DNA of 7,253 nt from an uncultured bacterium (GTDB lineage: Bacteria > Bacillota > Clostridia > Lachnospirales > Lachnospiraceae): positions 1 through 7,253 of the forward strand of contig CAMTFT010000082.1 of assembly GCA_947071365.1 (NCBI GenBank), given 5' to 3'. This document shows, one piece after another, positions 7,208 to 7,253 of this stretch; position 1 is the stretch's first letter, and each line of letters begins with the position of its first letter. Position numbers and translations under genes: made by a program. Below the pieces are notes generated by a model. It did no database searches, had not been told where the DNA came from, and worked only from the letters and a program-made list of their open reading frames with translations.

Positions 7208-7253
7208 CTGTCTCTTATACACATCTCCGAGCCCACGAGACGGAGCTACATCT
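7208..7253 (-). other. Nextera Read 2 adapter with index and P7 start (artefact)
   Basis: This is synthetic DNA. Bases 7208–7226 are the 19-base Tn5 mosaic end in reverse complement (starting CTGTCTCTTATAC), 7227–7241 are the Read 2 tail (CCGAGCCCACGAGAC), 7242–7249 (GGAGCTAC) are an 8-base index, and 7250–7253 (ATCT) begin the P7 sequence. From memory the index equals Nextera XT N718. On the minus strand this adapter is open in the frame of the large protein and supplies a GTG at 7236. It therefore adds the false N-terminal peptide MGSEMCIRD plus part of the next codon. Confidence 0.98.

Overview
This window is one tagmented DNA fragment with untrimmed Illumina Nextera adapters at both ends. 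Only about 48–7207 is biological. Bases 1–47 are the tail of the P5 primer, an 8-base index and the Read 1 transposase adapter. Bases 7208–7253 are the Read 2 transposase adapter in reverse complement, an 8-base index and the start of the P7 sequence.

The biological insert looks like DNA from a Gram-positive Firmicute, most likely a gut Clostridia/Lachnospiraceae-type organism. The reasons are a sortase-type cell-wall sorting signal, Cna-B/SpaA-type pilin domains, a fibro-slime domain in a very large surface protein, moderate GC content and a purine-rich ribosome binding site. The species cannot be read from the sequence.

Nearly everything (229–7207, minus strand) is one uninterrupted reading frame for a giant wall-anchored surface protein whose N-terminus was lost at the right-hand fragment end. 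Its order from the N-terminal side is: a stub of a beta domain; a long Glu/Ser/Thr repeat tract of 12- and 16-residue units; a second acidic linker and a small beta-rich region; five Gln/Glu-rich heptads; several beta-sandwich-like modules that each open with a Tyr-Phe strand; the fibro-slime core with its GDDDVWVFIDG motif; a carbohydrate-binding-like jelly-roll segment; a DUF5979-like domain; a Cna-B domain; two SpaA-like domains; and an IPATG, membrane helix and KRRK anchor. The inferred role is an adhesin or pilus-tip-like protein: binding modules pushed outward on a stalk of isopeptide-stabilised Ig-like domains.

Downstream on the same strand, after a 134-base gap with no convincing terminator, a second gene begins at 94 with a good ribosome binding site. 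It encodes only the first 15 residues of a signal peptide before the left fragment end cuts it. The two genes may be an operon for surface or pilus components.

The sequence shows no RNA gene, mobile element or CRISPR array. The strongest second-look items are the adapter-derived false N-terminus (MGSEMCIRDR), the two different protein repeat tracts, and the unusual combination of domains.
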